Below, piece by piece: positions 16,247-24,245 of a stretch of 60,108 nucleotides of DNA (within the stretch, counting starts at the first letter, position 1; every line of letters starts with the position of its first letter). The notes beneath the pieces were generated by a model. The model made no database searches and was not told the origin of the DNA. It was given only the letters and a program-made list of their open reading frames with translations. Location: assembly GCF_010548145.1 (NCBI RefSeq), contig NZ_JAAGLN010000012.1, positions 1 to 60,108 on the forward strand, written 5' to 3'. The stretch comes from Streptomyces sp. SID10853. Lineage in GTDB: Bacteria; Actinomycetota; Actinomycetes; Streptomycetales; Streptomycetaceae. A program made the translations under genes and the position numbers.

Positions 16247-17245
16247 ATGCGAACGGATCCTGCCGCGCACCGCGTGGCCATCGCAGTGACTGACCAGGCG
16301 CCGCTCTTCGAACTGGCGGTGGCCTGCGAGGTGTTCGGCATCGACCGCCCCGACCTGGCCGACCCGTGGTACGACCTGCGGGTGTGTGCGGCCGACCCCG
16401 GTACGACGGTCGCGCACGGCTTCGTCGCGCACGGCGCCGCCGGCCTGGACGAGCTGGTCCGCGCGGACACGGTGGTGGTGCCGGCCTGCGCGAACGTGCA
16501 CCGTGGGCCGCAGCCCGAGCTGGTCGACGCGGTCCGGGCGGCCCATACGGCCGGGGCACGCATCGCGGCCATCTGTTCGGGCGCCTTCGTCCTGGCCGCG
16601 GCCGGCCTCCTGGACGGGCGCCGTGCCACCACCCACTGGATGCACGCCGGTGAACTCGCCCGCCGCCACCCGGACGTGCGGCTCGATCCGAAGGTTCTCT
16701 ATGTCGAGGACGGCGGGGTCTACACCTCCGCAGGCACCGCCGCCGGTATCGACCTCTGCCTGGAACTGGTGCGTACCGACCATGGAGCCGCCGTGGCCAA
16801 CGCGCTCGCCCGACGCCTGGTGACGCCTCCGCACCGCACGGGCGGCCAGGCCCAGTACGTCGAACTGCCCGCGGTGGCCCGCGACGACACCGCACTCGGG
16901 CCCCTGCTGGAGTGGGCCAGGGCCCGGCTCGACCGGCCCATCACCCTCACGGACCTCGCACGCCGGGCCGGCCTCAGCCGCCGGACCCTGGCCCGCCGCT
17001 TCGACGAGGCGATGGGGGTGCCGCCCATGCGCTGGCTCCAGCAGGAACGCATCCGCCGCGCGCAGCACCTGCTGGAGACCAGCACACTGCCCGTGGAACA
17101 GGTGTCCGCCGCCAGCGGGCTCGGCAGTGCGGCGAATCTACGCCGTCATTTCGTCCGCTGCGTGGGCCTCGCACCCCAGGCGTACCGCCTCGCCTTCCTG
17201 GGCACAGCGCCTCCGTTCAGGGAGGGTCCGCCGCTCCGGCCGTAG
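16247..17245 (+). CDS. GlxA/FtrA-type AraC-family transcriptional regulator
   Basis: This 332-aa protein is the second such regulator in the window. The N-terminal DJ-1/PfpI-like domain has DQAPLFELAVACEVFG and a cysteine in AAICSGAFVLAAAG near residue 110. The C-terminal AraC domain has LARRAGLSRRTLARRFDEAMG and PVEQVSAASGLGSAANLRRHF. It is divergently transcribed from the APC permease with an 80-bp shared control region, so regulation of amino-acid or amine efflux is a reasonable inference. ATG 16247 is the first start clear of the permease leader. Confidence 0.88.
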   Translation: MRTDPAAHRVAIAVTDQAPLFELAVACEVFGIDRPDLADPWYDLRVCAADPGTTVAHGFVAHGAAGLDELVRADTVVVPACANVHRGPQPELVDAVRAAHTAGARIAAICSGAFVLAAAGLLDGRRATTHWMHAGELARRHPDVRLDPKVLYVEDGGVYTSAGTAAGIDLCLELVRTDHGAAVANALARRLVTPPHRTGGQAQYVELPAVARDDTALGPLLEWARARLDRPITLTDLARRAGLSRRTLARRFDEAMGVPPMRWLQQERIRRAQHLLETSTLPVEQVSAASGLGSAANLRRHFVRCVGLAPQAYRLAFLGTAPPFREGPPLRP

Positions 17246-17390
17246 GGCCTGTCGTCAATTGCCGCCTGCCGCGCGGCGTCCGGCACGCACGATCGCGGCG
17301 TTGCCGAAATGCCCTGGTAGCTCCGCTACGAGAACATGCCGGGCCTGGTGCGCCACCGCCGGGTCGGCCCTCCGGTACGCACTCGCGACC
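17246..17390. repeat. Possible dispersed intergenic element
   Basis: The gap between the AraC and TetR genes starts with AGGGCCTGTCGTCAATTG and contains a short perfect hairpin (GTAGC-TCC-GCTAC at 17317-17329). From memory this sequence type recurs between genes in many Streptomyces genomes and may be the end or remnant of a transposable element. No open frame or terminal inverted repeat is visible here. Confidence 0.3.
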
Positions 17391-17397
17391 CGGTACA

Positions 17398-18051
17398 TCA
17401 GGGGACCCGGGCCTCGATGTGGGCGAGCTGGGCGGCGAGGATTTCCTCGAACGCGGCGTCGCGGTCCGCTCCGAGGGGGCGGATGTCGCGGGCGAAGTGA
17501 GCCAGGGCGGGGAAGCGTTCAGGGTCGGCGCCGAGCACCGCGACGCGGAACTGCTCCATGCCCTGTTCGTACTCCTCGGGGGTAATGGTGCTGATACCGG
17601 CCTCGGAGGCGATCAGCGCGGCGAGGAGGACCGCGACGCGGTGGTACCGCGCCGGGATCTGCTCGTCGGGCAGACCGGACGCGCGCAGAGCCTCCAGCAG
17701 CTCCTCCATGACCAGCCGGGATCCGGTGCCGCCTGACGCGTGACGCCCCCACACCGAAGCGAGTTGGGGCTGCTCGCCGAACGCCGCTCGCAGGCGCAGG
17801 GCCAGGGCTGTGACGCGCTGCTTCCAGTCGCCCTCGGGACGGTAGCCATCCATGGCGGCCAGCAGGATCCGGTCGGCGACCGCGCGCAGCAGTTCGGTCT
17901 TGTTACGGAAGTGCCGGTAGAGGCTGGAGGAGTCGGTCCCGAGCGCTGCGGCGAGCTTGCGCACGCTGAACGACTCGGCGTCGCCCGTGCGCAGCAGTTC
18001 CGCCGCCGTGTCCAGGATCTCCTCGGTCGACCATCGCCTTCGGCCAGTCAT
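17398..18051 (-). CDS. TetR family transcriptional repressor
   Basis: This 217-aa regulator has an N-terminal TetR HTH (residues about 8-55: STEEILDTAAELLRTGDAESFSV then LAAALGTDSSSLYRHFRNKTELL) and a helical C-terminal domain of the TetR_C type. It is divergent from an alpha/beta hydrolase gene with 128 bp between them, which hold a perfect palindrome inside a readable promoter. It most likely represses the hydrolase and perhaps itself. The ligand is unknown, probably an ester-like compound. Confidence 0.9.
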   Translation of the reverse strand: MTGRRRWSTEEILDTAAELLRTGDAESFSVRKLAAALGTDSSSLYRHFRNKTELLRAVADRILLAAMDGYRPEGDWKQRVTALALRLRAAFGEQPQLASVWGRHASGGTGSRLVMEELLEALRASGLPDEQIPARYHRVAVLLAALIASEAGISTITPEEYEQGMEQFRVAVLGADPERFPALAHFARDIRPLGADRDAAFEEILAAQLAHIEARVP

Positions 18052-18089
18052 CGTGCCCCTCTCGTCCGCGCTCAGCCTAACCTATGCAC

Positions 18090-18117
18090 TTGGCAATGCA
18101 CGCGGTGCGTGCATAAT
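18090..18117 (+). promoter_or_regulatory. Promoter with embedded TetR operator for the hydrolase
   Basis: TTGGCA (18090-18095) and CATAAT (18112-18117) form a good -35/-10 pair with a 16-bp spacer. The spacer is almost filled by the perfect palindrome ATGCACGC-GGT-GCGTGCAT (18096-18114). A repressor bound there would directly block RNA polymerase. The assignment to the divergent TetR gene is inferred from position. Confidence 0.75.
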
Positions 18118-18179
18118 GAGGGCAACAGTGCAGGACGTCACGACGGACCCGGCATCCAGCCGGGAGACGAGAGGGAGTC

Positions 18180-19142
18180 ATGAGCGAGACACCCGCCACG
18201 ACACGGCCGCCGGAGCCGGACTTCTCGGCGATCACGACCGCGGAACTGATCGCCTACCGCGACGCGGAAAACCGCTTCCGGGCCTCCGGTGCGGCGCGGA
18301 CGGTCCTCGGGGAGCCGGATCCCGGCGCCGCGATCGTCTGGCAGGAGATCGAACTGCCCGGCCGCGACCTGCCGGTGCGGGTTCACCGGCCGGCCACGGC
18401 AGGGGACGGCGAAGCCGCGATCCGGACCGCCCTGCCGCTCGTGATCCATGTCCACGGAGGCAGCTTCGTAGGCACGGCGGCGCAGTGCGACTGGGCAAAC
18501 AGCCACATCGCCGCCGGGCTGCCCGCCCTCGTCGTCTCGGTCGAACACCGCCTCCTCGCCCCTGGCAGCCCGCTCGCGAACGCCGCGGATGACGGCTGGG
18601 ACGTGCTCCAGCACGTGGTGCGGCACGCCGCGCGGTGGGGCGCCGACCCGGCGCGCGCAGCTGTGTTCGGCGAGAGCTGCGGCGCGCTGATCAGCGCGCT
18701 GACGGCCCTTCGGGCCCGGGAGGCCGGGCTGGAACTCAGGGCACAGGTGCTGGTCAACCCGGCGGTCGACGTGTCCGGGACGATGTACGACCACCCCTCG
18801 ATCGCCGAGTACGCGAACAGCCCGACCGGGAACCTGCCGCAACTGCGGCTCTTCCAGCGGCTCGCCGTCCCGCCGGGTACCGACGGCCGGGCCCTCTCAC
18901 CGCTGTACGCGGACGACCTGAGCGGGCTCGCCCCGGCACTCGTGGTCGTACCCACGCAGGACGCAGTCGCCGATCACGGGCGCCGCTATGCGGAGCGATT
19001 GCGCGCGGCAGGGACCCCTGTGCGGCTTTCCGAATACCCGGGAGCGAAGCACGCGTTCCTCACCCTGCCCGGCGTGGAACCACAGGCCGGGGCCGCCCGG
19101 GCGGAGATCCTCGCGTTCCTCCGAGCGGCCCTGGCGAAGTGA
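18180..19142 (+). CDS. Alpha/beta hydrolase, hormone-sensitive-lipase type
   Basis: This 320-aa enzyme belongs to the HSL/acetyl-hydrolase group: oxyanion motif HGGSF at residues 92-96, nucleophile Ser166 in GESCG, acid Asp261 in TQDAVADHG and His291 in KHAF. The elbow reads GESCG instead of the commoner GDSAG. It probably hydrolyses short-chain esters or lactones in the cytosol. There is no signal peptide. Expression is probably controlled by the divergent TetR repressor through the palindrome between -35 and -10. Confidence 0.88.
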   Translation: MSETPATTRPPEPDFSAITTAELIAYRDAENRFRASGAARTVLGEPDPGAAIVWQEIELPGRDLPVRVHRPATAGDGEAAIRTALPLVIHVHGGSFVGTAAQCDWANSHIAAGLPALVVSVEHRLLAPGSPLANAADDGWDVLQHVVRHAARWGADPARAAVFGESCGALISALTALRAREAGLELRAQVLVNPAVDVSGTMYDHPSIAEYANSPTGNLPQLRLFQRLAVPPGTDGRALSPLYADDLSGLAPALVVVPTQDAVADHGRRYAERLRAAGTPVRLSEYPGAKHAFLTLPGVEPQAGAARAEILAFLRAALAK

Positions 19143-19239
19143 CGGAGGCGGACTGCCGCTTCCGGACTGCCCGTCGCGGATCACGCTTCTTCGGGGTGCG
19201 GGACTTCGCACAGCGGCCGCGGCGGGACAGGCTGGTCCC

Positions 19240-20181
19240 ATGAACAACTTTCCGGCCCGCCGTCTCCGGCACATCGCATCGGCCCTGCTCGTCGTGACCG
19301 CACTGGGCGCCTGCGGTGGACGCTCGTCCACCGCCGCCCACCACACCCCGGCCCACCACACCCCGGCCTCGTCCGCGCCGGCTCCGGCGTCATCGGCGCA
19401 CTCCGCGGCACCCGCCCTCAAAAAGCTGGAACACCGCTACGGCGCACGGCTGGGTGTGTACGCGCTGGACACCGGGTCCGGCCGGACCATCGGATACCGC
19501 GCCGACGAGCGTTTCGCGTACGCCTCCACGTACAAGGCACCGGCCGCCGCCGTTCTGCTGCGTACCGCGTCGGACGCCGACCTCGACCATGTGATCACTT
19601 ACCGTGCCGCCGACCTCCAGGACTACTCGCCGGTCACCCGCCCGCACCTGTCCACCGGAATGACCCTGCGCGCCCTCATCAACGCGGCCCTGCGGTACAG
19701 CGACAACACCGCGGCCAACCTGCTGCTCGACCGGATCGGCGGGCCGAAGGCGCTCCAACGGGCCCTGCGCGGCCTGGGTGACACCACCACCCATGTCGAC
19801 CGTCCGGAACCGGACGTCAACACCGCCGTTCCGGGGGACGTACGCGACACCAGCACACCGCGCGCCCTCGGCACCGATCTGCGGGGGTTCGCCCTGGGCG
19901 GCCTCCTGCCCGCGAAACGGCGGGACGAGCTGAACACCATGCTGCTCCACAACACCACCGGCGGCCCCTACATCCGCGCCGGGGCCCCGGCCGGCTGGAA
20001 GGTCGGCGACAAGACCGGTAACGGGGGCTACGGAACCCGCAACGACATCGCTGTTCTCCGGCCACCGCACGGCAGTCCTGTCGTGCTCGCCGTCCTCTCG
20101 GACCGTGGCCGGCAGAACGCCACATCCGACGACGCGTTGATCGCCGACGCCACCAAGGCCACGCTCGCCGCACTGCGTTGA
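19240..20181 (+). CDS. Class A beta-lactamase, lipoprotein
   Basis: This 313-aa protein has a signal peptide with lipobox LGAC (Cys25), then a His/Pro/Ser-rich linker with a repeated AHHTP unit. The class A catalytic set is complete: Ser96-Thr-Tyr-Lys99, Ser154-Asp-Asn156, Glu190-Pro-Asp-Val-Asn194 (the omega-loop ExxxN) and Lys258-Thr-Gly260. It would hydrolyse beta-lactams at the outer face of the membrane. The hydrolase ends 97 bp upstream. No BlaI/BlaR-type regulator is adjacent, so regulation is unknown; many streptomycetes express such enzymes constitutively. Confidence 0.9.
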   Translation: MNNFPARRLRHIASALLVVTALGACGGRSSTAAHHTPAHHTPASSAPAPASSAHSAAPALKKLEHRYGARLGVYALDTGSGRTIGYRADERFAYASTYKAPAAAVLLRTASDADLDHVITYRAADLQDYSPVTRPHLSTGMTLRALINAALRYSDNTAANLLLDRIGGPKALQRALRGLGDTTTHVDRPEPDVNTAVPGDVRDTSTPRALGTDLRGFALGGLLPAKRRDELNTMLLHNTTGGPYIRAGAPAGWKVGDKTGNGGYGTRNDIAVLRPPHGSPVVLAVLSDRGRQNATSDDALIADATKATLAALR

Positions 20182-20481
20182 CACCGGAGGTACGGCAGGC
20201 GATCGCACCTGTTTCGAGCCGAAAGCGTGCGCTTGAAAAAGAAACCAGATCTTTGTCTCCGCAGATCAGAAGGCGGTTTACGATGAGACCAATTCACTTT
20301 GTCCACATGTTGGACACGCGCCCCTCGCACCCCTCCCCCCGTATGAGCTGCCGGGATCTCCCCGCGCGGCGCCCTGAACGGACATCCGCGTCCGAAAATC
20401 GATCAGCGACGTGCGGCAACTCTCCGCACCGGTCAGACTCCTGTCCGCAATCAACCACCCCCTCCCGACAGGAGATTCGAC
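20182..20481. other. 300-bp AT-richer intergenic region
   Basis: No gene is seen. The part at 20215-20310 is noticeably AT-rich and is a likely promoter area for the inhibitor gene: TTGAAA (20233-20238) overlaps a small inverted repeat AAGCG-TG-CGCTT (20223-20234). No convincing -10 could be fixed. The inhibitor's ribosome site AGGAG lies 8 nt before its ATG. Confidence 0.4.
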
Positions 20482-20910
20482 ATGCGGCACAGCCTCAAGA
20501 CGCTCGGCGCGGTGGCACTCGCGGCGGCGGCCTGCGTGACGAGCATCGCGGGAACGGCACACGCGCAGACGGCGAGCATCTACGCCCCCTCCGCCCTGGT
20601 CCTCACCATCGGCCGCGGCGATGAGGCGGCGTCGACGGTCGCGCGCGCCGTCACCCTGAGCTGTTCGCCCCAGCCTCGGGGCACCCACCCCGCGAGCCAG
20701 GCCGCGTGTACCGAACTGGAGGCGGTCGGAGGGGACTTGACGCTTCTCTCCGGAGCCCCCACGGACGAGCGGTGCTCACTCCTCTGGGCACCCGTGACCG
20801 TGACGGCCGACGGCGTCTGGCAAGGCCGGCGGGTGGCCTGGCGGGCCACCTACGGCAACGCCTGCCAGATGAACGCGGCTCTCTCCGACAGCGCGGTCTT
20901 CAACTTCTGA
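20482..20910 (+). CDS. Subtilisin inhibitor-like (SSI family) secreted protease inhibitor
   Basis: This 142-aa precursor has a signal peptide cleaved near AHA-QTAS and the four SSI cysteines at 61, 76, 98 and 128, with the exact 15- and 30-residue spacings of SSI. The reactive loop is Cys98-Ser99-Leu100-Leu101 and the SSI core VTADGVWQGRRV is present. By homology P1 is Leu100, which differs from Met in SSI itself and Lys/Arg in trypsin-inhibiting variants, so a chymotrypsin/subtilisin preference is expected. It would be secreted and dimeric. Confidence 0.93.
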   Translation: MRHSLKTLGAVALAAAACVTSIAGTAHAQTASIYAPSALVLTIGRGDEAASTVARAVTLSCSPQPRGTHPASQAACTELEAVGGDLTLLSGAPTDERCSLLWAPVTVTADGVWQGRRVAWRATYGNACQMNAALSDSAVFNF

Positions 20911-20934
20911 CCCGCCTCCCCCGACCTGCCGCGC

Positions 20935-20972
20935 GGCTGTGCGACCCCGTGAACGAGCGGGGTCGCACAGCC
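20935..20972. terminator. Bidirectional terminator hairpin
   Basis: A perfect 14-bp stem (GGCTGTGCGACCCC and its complement) with a 10-nt loop lies between the convergent SSI-type gene and the ABC ATPase gene. Confidence 0.8.
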
Positions 20973-21000
20973 CGCCCCGGACCAACAGGCTGCGGGCACG

Positions 21001-21819
21001 TCAGTGCTGGAGGACCTTGGAGAGGAACTCGGCCGCACGGCCGGTCTCCGGATGGCCGAAGAACCGCTCCGGCGGCGCCGACTCCACGATGCGCCCGCCG
21101 TCCATGAACACGACCCGGTCGGCGGCGCGTCGGGCGAAGCCCATCTCATGGGTGACCACCAGCATGGTCATGCCCTCGTCGGCGAGATCCACCATCACAT
21201 CGAGCACTTCGTTGATCATCTCGGGGTCCAGCGCCGAGGTGGGCTCGTCGAAGAGCAGCGCCTTGGGCTCCATGGCCAACGCCCGTGCGATGGCCACCCG
21301 TTGCTGCTGGCCGCCGGACAGCTCCGCCGGCCGGGCACCGGCCTTGTCCGCCAGACCGACCCGCTCCAGCAGAGCGCGCGCCCGGTCCTCGGCCGCGGAC
21401 CGCGGCATCCGGCGCACCTTCAGCGGGCCGAGCGTGACATTGTCCAGCACCGTGCGGTGCGCGAAGAGGTTGAAGGACTGGAAGACCATTCCTACGTCAG
21501 CCCGCAGCCGCGCCAGCTCCTTCCCCTCCTCAGGCAGCGGGGAGCCGTTCACCGTGATGGTGCCGGAGTCGATGGTCTCCAGGCGGTTGACGCAACGGCA
21601 GAGGGTGGTTTTGCCGGACCCGGACGGGCCGAGCAGGACGACGGTCTCACCGCCCCGGACGTCCAGGTCGATGTCGTACAGAACCTGGTGCGCACCGAAC
21701 GACTTGCCGACACCCCGCAGGTGGATGACCGGTTCGGCCGTGTCCGGCGCGGGCGGCCCGGCCGCGTCCGCCGGGGAGGGAGAGGGGGACGCCACGCCGG
21801 AGGGAGAGGAGGACGCCAT
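21001..21819 (-). CDS. Amino-acid ABC transporter ATP-binding protein (GlnQ-like)
   Basis: This 272-aa protein has the PAAT-type ATPase pattern: Walker [11 protein letters not shown]-loop MVFQSFNLF, signature [15 protein letters not shown], Walker [12 protein letters not shown] and switch VTHEMGFA. The first 30 residues are a Ser/Pro/Ala-rich leader. ATG 21819 is one base after the stop of the C45 hydrolase gene, so the two are coupled. It should energise the permeases encoded at 25202-26838 on the opposite strand, since no other ATPase gene is nearby and that cluster lacks one. Confidence 0.9.
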   Translation of the reverse strand: MASSSPSGVASPSPSPADAAGPPAPDTAEPVIHLRGVGKSFGAHQVLYDIDLDVRGGETVVLLGPSGSGKTTLCRCVNRLETIDSGTITVNGSPLPEEGKELARLRADVGMVFQSFNLFAHRTVLDNVTLGPLKVRRMPRSAAEDRARALLERVGLADKAGARPAELSGGQQQRVAIARALAMEPKALLFDEPTSALDPEMINEVLDVMVDLADEGMTMLVVTHEMGFARRAADRVVFMDGGRIVESAPPERFFGHPETGRAAEFLSKVLQH

Positions 21820-21820
21820 G

Positions 21821-23017
21821 TCACTGTCCCCCGGGTCCGTCGTAGATGTTCCACGGCAGGGGCGCATAGGGCGCCTCGCAGGGCAGTCCCGCGGCCACGT
21901 GGTACTCGCCGGTCGTCAGGTCGACGATGTTGGAGGCGATGGTGCTGGTGCGCAGCAGCGGATCCGTCCCGGGCTCCGGGTGGTTGCAGACCGAGTGCGG
22001 CAGACCGAAGTGGTCGGTGAGGCTCCGCTCGATCACCGTACGGACGTCCGCCGAAGCGGTACGTTCACGGGCACCGCGCAGCGCCGATTCGATGATCGGG
22101 ACGCGGTAGAGCGAGTCGACCGAGAACGGGCGGTAGGTGGAGGCGAGTTGGGGCGGGACGGCCGCCTGGTAGTGGTTGCCGTGCACCAGGAGGCCGTCCT
22201 CCGGATACAGCCACTGGTGGCGGGCCGGGGTGGTCTCCAGGTCGATGGCGACGCCGTCGCGGTGGGTGAGGAGCAGGTTGGTGGGGATCTGCTGGCGGGC
22301 CGTGAAGGGGACCTGGAGGGCGTCCTTGTATCCGGCCCGGTCCAGGATTCGCCGCCGGATGAACGGCTGCGGTACGCCGATCTCGTCCCCGAAGCGTCCG
22401 CCGAGCCCGTTGGCGTTGAGGGCGATGCCCGCGGAGTTGGCTCCGTGCCTGCCGATCTGGCCCGCTTCGACGACCATCACCACGGTCGGCAGCGGCGGCT
22501 GGACGACTCGGAGGGCGACGAGTGTCGCACCGGCGCCGGTTCGCCAGTCCCAGTTCTGTCCGCACCAGACGTGCCCGTCCCCCGCGGCGGGCGGCAGCAG
22601 GGCGAAGGACGAGCAGCCGTCGGCGTCGGGCTCAGCGGCATCGGATGCAGCGGCGTCAGCACCGTCCTGGCCCGCCGCGGGCCGGCCGCCTTCGGCGCCC
22701 ATCCGGGCGAAGGTCCGGTCGTAGGCGATCTCCCCCCGGGCGTTGAGCGCCATGAGGTCCAGGAGTCCGGTGCCCGCGCCTTCGGCGACACCGCGGAGCT
22801 CCTCCAGGAGGTCGGGTGCGAAGTCCTCGACACAGGGCAGCCAGAGTCTGGCGCGCTGGGTGACCTCGTGCCATTCCAGCCCGGGGCGGCGCGCGAAGGA
22901 CTCCCGGTAGAAGGAGAGAGCTGTCTCGATCTGCGGGCGGGCCGCCTCGCCGTACTGGCGACCGCGCTCCCGGGGCGGCCCGGAAATCTCGATCAAGGGG
23001 ATGAGGGGTGTCTGCAT
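21821..23017 (-). CDS. C45 family (acyl-CoA:6-APA acyltransferase-like) autoproteolytic hydrolase
   Basis: This 398-aa protein belongs to the C45 Ntn-hydrolase family typified by fungal isopenicillin N acyltransferase. The autocleavage site DGCSSF is present: Gly134-Cys135, where Cys135 would become the N-terminal nucleophile of the beta subunit. It is followed by WCGQNWDW and LALRV-type strands, and a late SVCNHPEP segment. An Ala/Asp-rich insertion (about residues 110-133) precedes the cleavage site. Bacterial relatives usually hydrolyse N-acyl amino acids or peptides rather than make penicillins. Coupling to an amino-acid ABC transporter ATPase supports scavenging of acylated or modified amino acids. 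Confidence 0.85.
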   Translation of the reverse strand: MQTPLIPLIEISGPPRERGRQYGEAARPQIETALSFYRESFARRPGLEWHEVTQRARLWLPCVEDFAPDLLEELRGVAEGAGTGLLDLMALNARGEIAYDRTFARMGAEGGRPAAGQDGADAAASDAAEPDADGCSSFALLPPAAGDGHVWCGQNWDWRTGAGATLVALRVVQPPLPTVVMVVEAGQIGRHGANSAGIALNANGLGGRFGDEIGVPQPFIRRRILDRAGYKDALQVPFTARQQIPTNLLLTHRDGVAIDLETTPARHQWLYPEDGLLVHGNHYQAAVPPQLASTYRPFSVDSLYRVPIIESALRGARERTASADVRTVIERSLTDHFGLPHSVCNHPEPGTDPLLRTSTIASNIVDLTTGEYHVAAGLPCEAPYAPLPWNIYDGPGGQ

Positions 23018-23060
23018 GGGGCTTCTCTCCGGAATGGCGCGCTCGGCGTATGTAGCATCC

Positions 23061-23119
23061 GCTACGAGTCGCTCGGGCCCTCGTAGCTACGGGCACCCGA
23101 TAGTAGTAGTGGACACTAC
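23061..23119. promoter_or_regulatory. Operators between the C45 hydrolase and RpiR genes
   Basis: Two perfect inverted repeats lie in the divergent control region: GCTACGAG-N11-CTCGTAGC (23061-23087) and GTAGTG-GA-CACTAC (23106-23119). The second runs into CACTACAGAGG, a word repeated at the transporter promoter near 24122. These are the best candidates for RpiR-family operator sites. Binding is inferred. Confidence 0.6.
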
Positions 23120-23138
23120 AGAGGAGTCAATACCCGTC

Positions 23139-24074
23139 ATGACAACTACCGAAAGCGGCTCCGGCGCGGCGCAGCCCGGATTCCACACCCGCGTGGCCGA
23201 GCGGCTGGCCCACCTCTCCCCGGCGGAACGGCAGGTGGCGGAGTATCTGCGCAACCACGTACAGGACGTGCCGTTCGCCACCGCCGAGCAGCTCGGCCAG
23301 GCCGCAGGGACCAGCGACGCCACGGTGGTGCGTACGGCCAAGGCGCTCGGCTACAGCGGCCTGCCCGAGCTCAAGCGGGAGCTGGGGCAGCGCTTCGTCG
23401 ACAGCAGCCGCCCCTCGACCGTGCGGCGCCGGACCACATCGGGTGACAGCGACGCGGCTCTGGACCAGATCTTCGACGAGGCGGTGGACCGGCTGCAGCA
23501 GACCCGCCGCCTGCTGGACACCACGTCGTTCGGGCGCGCGGTGGACCTGCTGGCCGGCGCGCGCGGGGTGACGGCCTTCGGGGTCGGGGCGTCGGAGCTG
23601 TCGGCCCGCCATCTCGCGCTCCGCCTGGGGCGCCTGGGGTTCCGTACCCAGGTGGCCGCGGCGACCGGCTTCCAACTGGCCGACGCCCTCCTGCCGCTGA
23701 CCGCCGACGACGTCGTGGTCGTGTACGCGCCCGGGCGCCTGCTGACCGACGTCGAGGTGGTCCTGGACCACGCTGCACGGACGGGGGCGGCGAGCATCCT
23801 GGTCACCGACTCGCTCGGCCCCGTACTCGGCGACCGGGTCGACGTCGCCCTGACGGCGCTCTACTCCAGCGGCGGCCTGGCGAGCGAGGAGCTGGCGGCC
23901 ATCACACTCAACGACGCGCTGCTCCTGGCCGTACAGGAGCGCGACGCCGCCCGCGCGTCCGAGGCCGGCGAGACCCTGAACCGCCTGCGGGAAGCCCTGA
24001 CCGGCCGTGACCCCGCGGTCTATGTGCCCAGGCGCCGGCAGCGGAGGCAGGGCGCGGGCGACAGCGCGGGCTGA
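23139..24074 (+). CDS. MurR/RpiR family transcriptional regulator
   Basis: This 311-aa protein has an N-terminal RpiR HTH (about residues 15-90: LSPAERQVAEYLRNH then ATAEQLGQAAGTSDATVVRTAKALGYSG) and a C-terminal SIS domain (about 130-260: VTAFGVGASELSARHLALRLGRLG). The SIS domain in this class normally binds phosphosugars. Here the neighbours are an acyl-amino-acid hydrolase and an amino-acid transporter, not sugar genes, so the ligand may be unusual. ATG 23139 follows GAGGAG. Shared words in front of it and in front of the transporter suggest auto- and cluster-regulation. Confidence 0.88.
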   Translation: MTTTESGSGAAQPGFHTRVAERLAHLSPAERQVAEYLRNHVQDVPFATAEQLGQAAGTSDATVVRTAKALGYSGLPELKRELGQRFVDSSRPSTVRRRTTSGDSDAALDQIFDEAVDRLQQTRRLLDTTSFGRAVDLLAGARGVTAFGVGASELSARHLALRLGRLGFRTQVAAATGFQLADALLPLTADDVVVVYAPGRLLTDVEVVLDHAARTGAASILVTDSLGPVLGDRVDVALTALYSSGGLASEELAAITLNDALLLAVQERDAARASEAGETLNRLREALTGRDPAVYVPRRRQRRQGAGDSAG

Positions 24075-24088
24075 CGTACGTCCGCCCC

Positions 24089-24150
24089 TTGACACGCCGT
24101 GGAGCACGGCTATGGTGAGCGCACTACAGAGGTTCACCCTCTCGTAGTTT
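24089..24150 (+). promoter_or_regulatory. Promoter and operator of the ABC transporter genes
   Basis: TTGACA (24089-24094) and TATGGT (24111-24116) with a 16-bp spacer form a strong consensus promoter. Immediately downstream, over the expected +1 region, ACTACAGAGG and CCTCTCGTAGT form an imperfect inverted repeat separated by about 5 nt. CACTACAGAGG is shared with the rpiR promoter. A repressor here would block initiation. Confidence 0.65.
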
Positions 24151-24245
24151 CTGCGACACAGTCTCTGTCTGCCTCCCTGCCCGGACTCCGCCTCCACTCT
24201 CCAGTGACCAGGCCCGCCGTCCGCGGCCGTGAAAGGAACCCGGTC

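Noticed and set aside
16167..16895. Upstream extension of the APC permease to 699 aa
   Set aside because: It is Arg/Pro-rich, overlaps the divergent regulator gene, and the ATG at 16166 has a good ribosome site.
21821..23017. Penicillin biosynthesis role for the C45 protein together with the IPNS-like oxygenase at 53763
   Set aside because: The genes are over 30 kb apart, no ACV synthetase is present, and both families have mostly unrelated members in bacteria.
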